DNA from: Bimuria novae-zelandiae CBS 107.79
Taxonomy: Eukaryota > Ascomycota > Dothideomycetes > Pleosporales > Didymosphaeriaceae
DNA: 64,000 nucleotides
Assembly: GCA_010015655.1 (NCBI GenBank)
Contig: ML976763.1
Location: forward strand, 159,844 to 223,843
Direction of reading: 5' to 3'
The notes beneath the pieces were generated by a model, which worked only from the letters and a program-made list of their open reading frames with translations, ran no database searches and had not been told where the DNA came from. A program made the translations under genes and the position numbers. Shown here piece by piece: positions 61,470 through 64,000 of this stretch; within the stretch, counting starts at the first letter, position 1, and each line of letters starts with the position of its first letter.

Positions 61470-62577
61470 GTGAGACCGAGTTGATACGATCGCTCTCGAG
61501 TGTAGAGTGTGGAGGTACTACTTCGTTCAAGACGGTGGGATAAGCCTTAGAACTGTACCTGGTTCGGTAAACGTGATCTGAGCACGCTATAGGCTGACAG
61601 CTCGTATTCTTCCTTTCACCATAGGCCAATAAGTGAGAAAGAGTCACCAGGGTGAGATAATATTGCAGTGCTGGTGTGCTAGTGGTCAGTGCGGGGGTGT
61701 TGTGCTGAGCTAAATGCATTCACAAGCCGCAATCCTGAATTCCTGCCACGATCAACCCGCCCCTTTCCCGAGGTTTAGAGACACTCACTCTGCATTTTAT
61801 TCGATTGGGTGACCCTCCCGGGCCTTCTTTCATCTGCATCCGCATCCCTCCTTTGTGCTTGAAATATTCACTACCGTTCAGTGTTTCACCACGCTCTAAC
61901 CGTGCCACAATATCATTGTTTAGTGTAAGAACTGGTCGAGGCGTGTCACCACTATGAGTGTCTGTTCAAGTCCTGTGCCGGAAAAGCACCAGCCTTGTGC
62001 TGAAGGATGACACAGTCTTCTCGCGATTCTCTTGCTTGTGCCCAGCGTGAACCACACACCCAGTCCCCCACATGGCTCGGGCAATGCGTCGAAGGATCGA
62101 TCGGCGAATAACTTTCCAGGTAATTCTCGCGAGTGCGCTCCAGGCGGCTCCTCCGTAGGATCTTTCACCTCCATCTCACCCTCAAGCGCAAGCCATATAC
62201 ACCCAACGCACCAATCACCGCGCGTAAACACTCGTACCCCGCGTACCGAAGCCGACGGGTCACTCCGGAAAGGGCGTTCTTGATGCATCGCGACAGTGGT
62301 AAGAAGTCATTTTTCAGCCAATGGAATGTCTAGCTGTGCGGTGGATGTAAGCTGCCTGCCGAAAGGATTCAAGCCATTGTGTCTGTCTTAGAGATGGGCT
62401 GGAAGGGAATCGGACGCTATCTGTTGGATAAGGCAGCTGTTATTACTGGGGAGTTGAAAGGCTATAAAAGTATCCTGTAAGCCTTAATATGATAGTGGAA
62501 TTCGGTCGTTTGTTGTATGTAACGATCAAAGGGACACGGAAGTGCCTAGGGCTGAAAGGATCGATCTGTGTCGGCAA
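61470..62577. other. Upstream region of the PKS
   Basis: Holds the PKS promoter side (ATG 61469 in CACATGG context). Two minus-strand frames (61720-61908 and 61920-62288) have no domain, intron or start context to support them. A TATAAAAG at about 62463 points to the plus strand, but no matching gene start follows closely. No regulator or tailoring gene found. Confidence 0.45.
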
Positions 62578-62670
62578 CTCATCTGACCTTGGAAATTACC
62601 TCGGCTAACCTTGGCACCTTCCTATATAGGTAAAGATGAGCTGGAAAAATCCTTCTCAAGGTCAGATGAG
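62578..62670. repeat. Short inverted repeat, perfect 14-bp arms
   Basis: CTCATCTGACCTTG at 62578-62591 is the exact complement of 62657-62670, with a 65-bp spacer. It could be a small hairpin element or one end of a mobile element that includes the decayed gene downstream. No clear target duplication. Confidence 0.5.
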
Positions 62671-62800
62671 GTTTTTTTCACAGTCGGGTCATATAAGCCC
62701 CTCCAACCTTATTTTAGGAGCATTTCCGATCGTTATTTGTTCGCGCTTGCGCTGTAAACACGTTTCGAACACGTTCTGAATACGTTCCTTACTCGTTTTG

Positions 62801-64000
62801 ATGGAGTCTCTCGGTTCTGTATTTATACCTGTCCCGATTCGTAGAGAAGTAGAATCCGATGACGATCACGACTTTACACTCGGAGATGAGTTTGCAAGGC
62901 CTGTTGAACCTATTGAAGATGCAGAAGTGCAACATGAGCAGGTAATTTTCATATCCAAACGAGTTTAAAACACGTTCTGAACATATTACAGCAGCCTAGC
63001 CCGGAGTTCACATGCGGAAATAACCGAAAGGCTGCAATCACAGCTGCGCAAGTTGATATTGTAGCTGATATACCAATGTATCCCCCTAGTAACCCAGAAG
63101 GTTATGCACTTATTGTTCCTATAACGACAGGATACAATGGGGAGGTACTAACTACTAAGGAAATACTCAAGCGGGCTCTATAGGTAGGAAGATCGTCTTA
63201 CATGTTTAAAACCTGTTCTAAACGTGATTAGTTCTAATATTGTAAAGGTGCAGAGTATAAGAACAGCACAACAATTTCCCTATACCTGGATTACCAGCCT
63301 ACGACCTGGCATAGGTACCGTTGCACTAGCATTAAGCAATGCGAGTTCCTTAACGACGACATTACAACATGTTTACATACTGTTGTAAATAATGCATTAT
63401 ATATGCAGATAAGAGAGCTTTAGTTAGGCGTTCTAGGCCATGACAACAGCGCTAAGGCAAAGGCTTCAAGGTTAGATAAAATTTAAACGTATTTTAAACC
63501 TATTTAGAGCTTATTTAACCTTTTAGTATATATCTTAGAGTTATAAAACGTTTTCAGCAGCGCCCTTGCTATAATTAGCGACTAGAATGTTAACTAGTAG
63601 TCTAATTTTAGAGGAATAAGGTATATTTTTCGTTTAACATACTCTAAGAGGTTTCTAACTTATTTAGCCACTATTTAGGGAGCAGAGTCACTTTATTGGT
63701 TGTGCTGGCTAGCAATTTAACGCTTAACTAAAGGAAAAACACTTTGCTACCTCTATTAAAGCTAACATTGACGTAGAGTACCTCCGTGCTTTGTTTATAA
63801 ATGGTTTACTAGATTATGAATAGCCAAGTGGGCGCTGCAAAGTCGTTGAGGCCCTGTCTACACGGACTAAATTCTGTGGTATAAACGATGTAAACACGTT
63901 GCAAACATGTTTCTAACAGATACATCTAGGAGTTGACTATCCTCAAGGAATGGGAAAACTTGTCACGACAAGCTGCGATGTGTACTGGGATATTATTATC
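62801..64000 (+). pseudogene. Decayed multi-exon gene, probably of a mobile element; runs off the window
   Basis: The ATG at 62801 gives MESLGSVFIPVPIRREVESD. Likely introns: 62942-62990, about 63183-63247, 63371-63408, 63471-63526 and 63879-63919, all with GT-AG ends. Exon 2 (62991 on) reads SPEFTCGNNRKAAITAAQVD. Exon 3 reads FPYTWITSLRPGIGTVALAL. A later piece (63680-63878) reads HFIGCAG, KEKHFATSIKANIDVEYLRA and SGRCKVVEALSTRT. Stops appear only from 63181 onward and fit CAG/TGG to TAG/TAA, so the 5' part is better kept than the 3' part. A TATA-like CATATAAG lies about 110 bp upstream. I do not recognise the protein. Confidence 0.5.

Noticed and set aside
61720..62288. Minus-strand frames upstream of the PKS as possible cluster genes
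   Set aside because: No domain, no splice signals, biased only by local composition; nothing resembles a regulator or tailoring enzyme.

Overview
The window is from a filamentous ascomycete, most likely a Dothideomycete (Pleosporales-like). The evidence is short GT-AG introns of 43-63 bp with CTAAC-type branch sites, a fungal reducing polyketide synthase, fungal chromoviruses, copia and pogo/Fot1 elements, and heavy repeat-induced point mutation (RIP: C-to-T on either strand, with coding frames full of TAA/TAG and TpA). There is a sharp change of composition: gene-bearing DNA of normal composition at 1-3.9 kb and 45-62.6 kb brackets about 41 kb of AT-rich, RIP-decayed nested transposons (3.95-44.9 kb).

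Left flank (1-3950): one minus-strand multi-exon gene for a large glycosylated membrane protein with a cytochrome b561-like C-terminal membrane domain; its 3' end lies outside the window.

Transposon block. The first half (3951-24124) is a single pogo-type DNA transposon blown up from about 2.1 kb to 20.2 kb. Into it went a 130-bp MITE, a solo LTR and two short unmutated solo LTRs. The first solo LTR was in turn split by a 2.7-kb TIR transposon with a nearly intact transposase (and a 620-N assembly gap), a Fot1-like element that itself holds a complete copia element, and a complete chromovirus (14476-21566). Nearly every boundary is supported by a target-site duplication. The second half (24127-about 44900) is a similar AT-rich substrate carrying a second chromovirus (24579-31368), a second copia element (32813-42821) that holds another Fot1-like element and a gag-only LTR element, and three solo LTRs. 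No element here is clearly autonomous; the 4621-7312 element is closest.

Right flank: three adjacent minus-strand genes (45799-47784, 48938-50425, 51410-53817) code for unrecognised, low-complexity/coiled-coil proteins. They are followed by a 2175-residue reducing polyketide synthase gene in three exons (61469-54834), KS-AT-DH-pseudoKR/pseudoER-KR-ACP, of the LovB/PKS-NRPS type but without a C-methyltransferase. No tailoring enzyme, transporter or regulator is visible beside it. The last 1.2 kb is a decayed multi-exon gene whose introns carry an 11-bp periodic repeat.

The strongest candidates for undescribed biology are: an antisense Cys-cluster/coiled-coil gene present at the same place in both chromoviruses; the 11-bp repeat in each intron of the gene at 62.8-64 kb; and a common 17-bp tandem-repeat design in the TIRs of three otherwise different pogo/Fot1 families.
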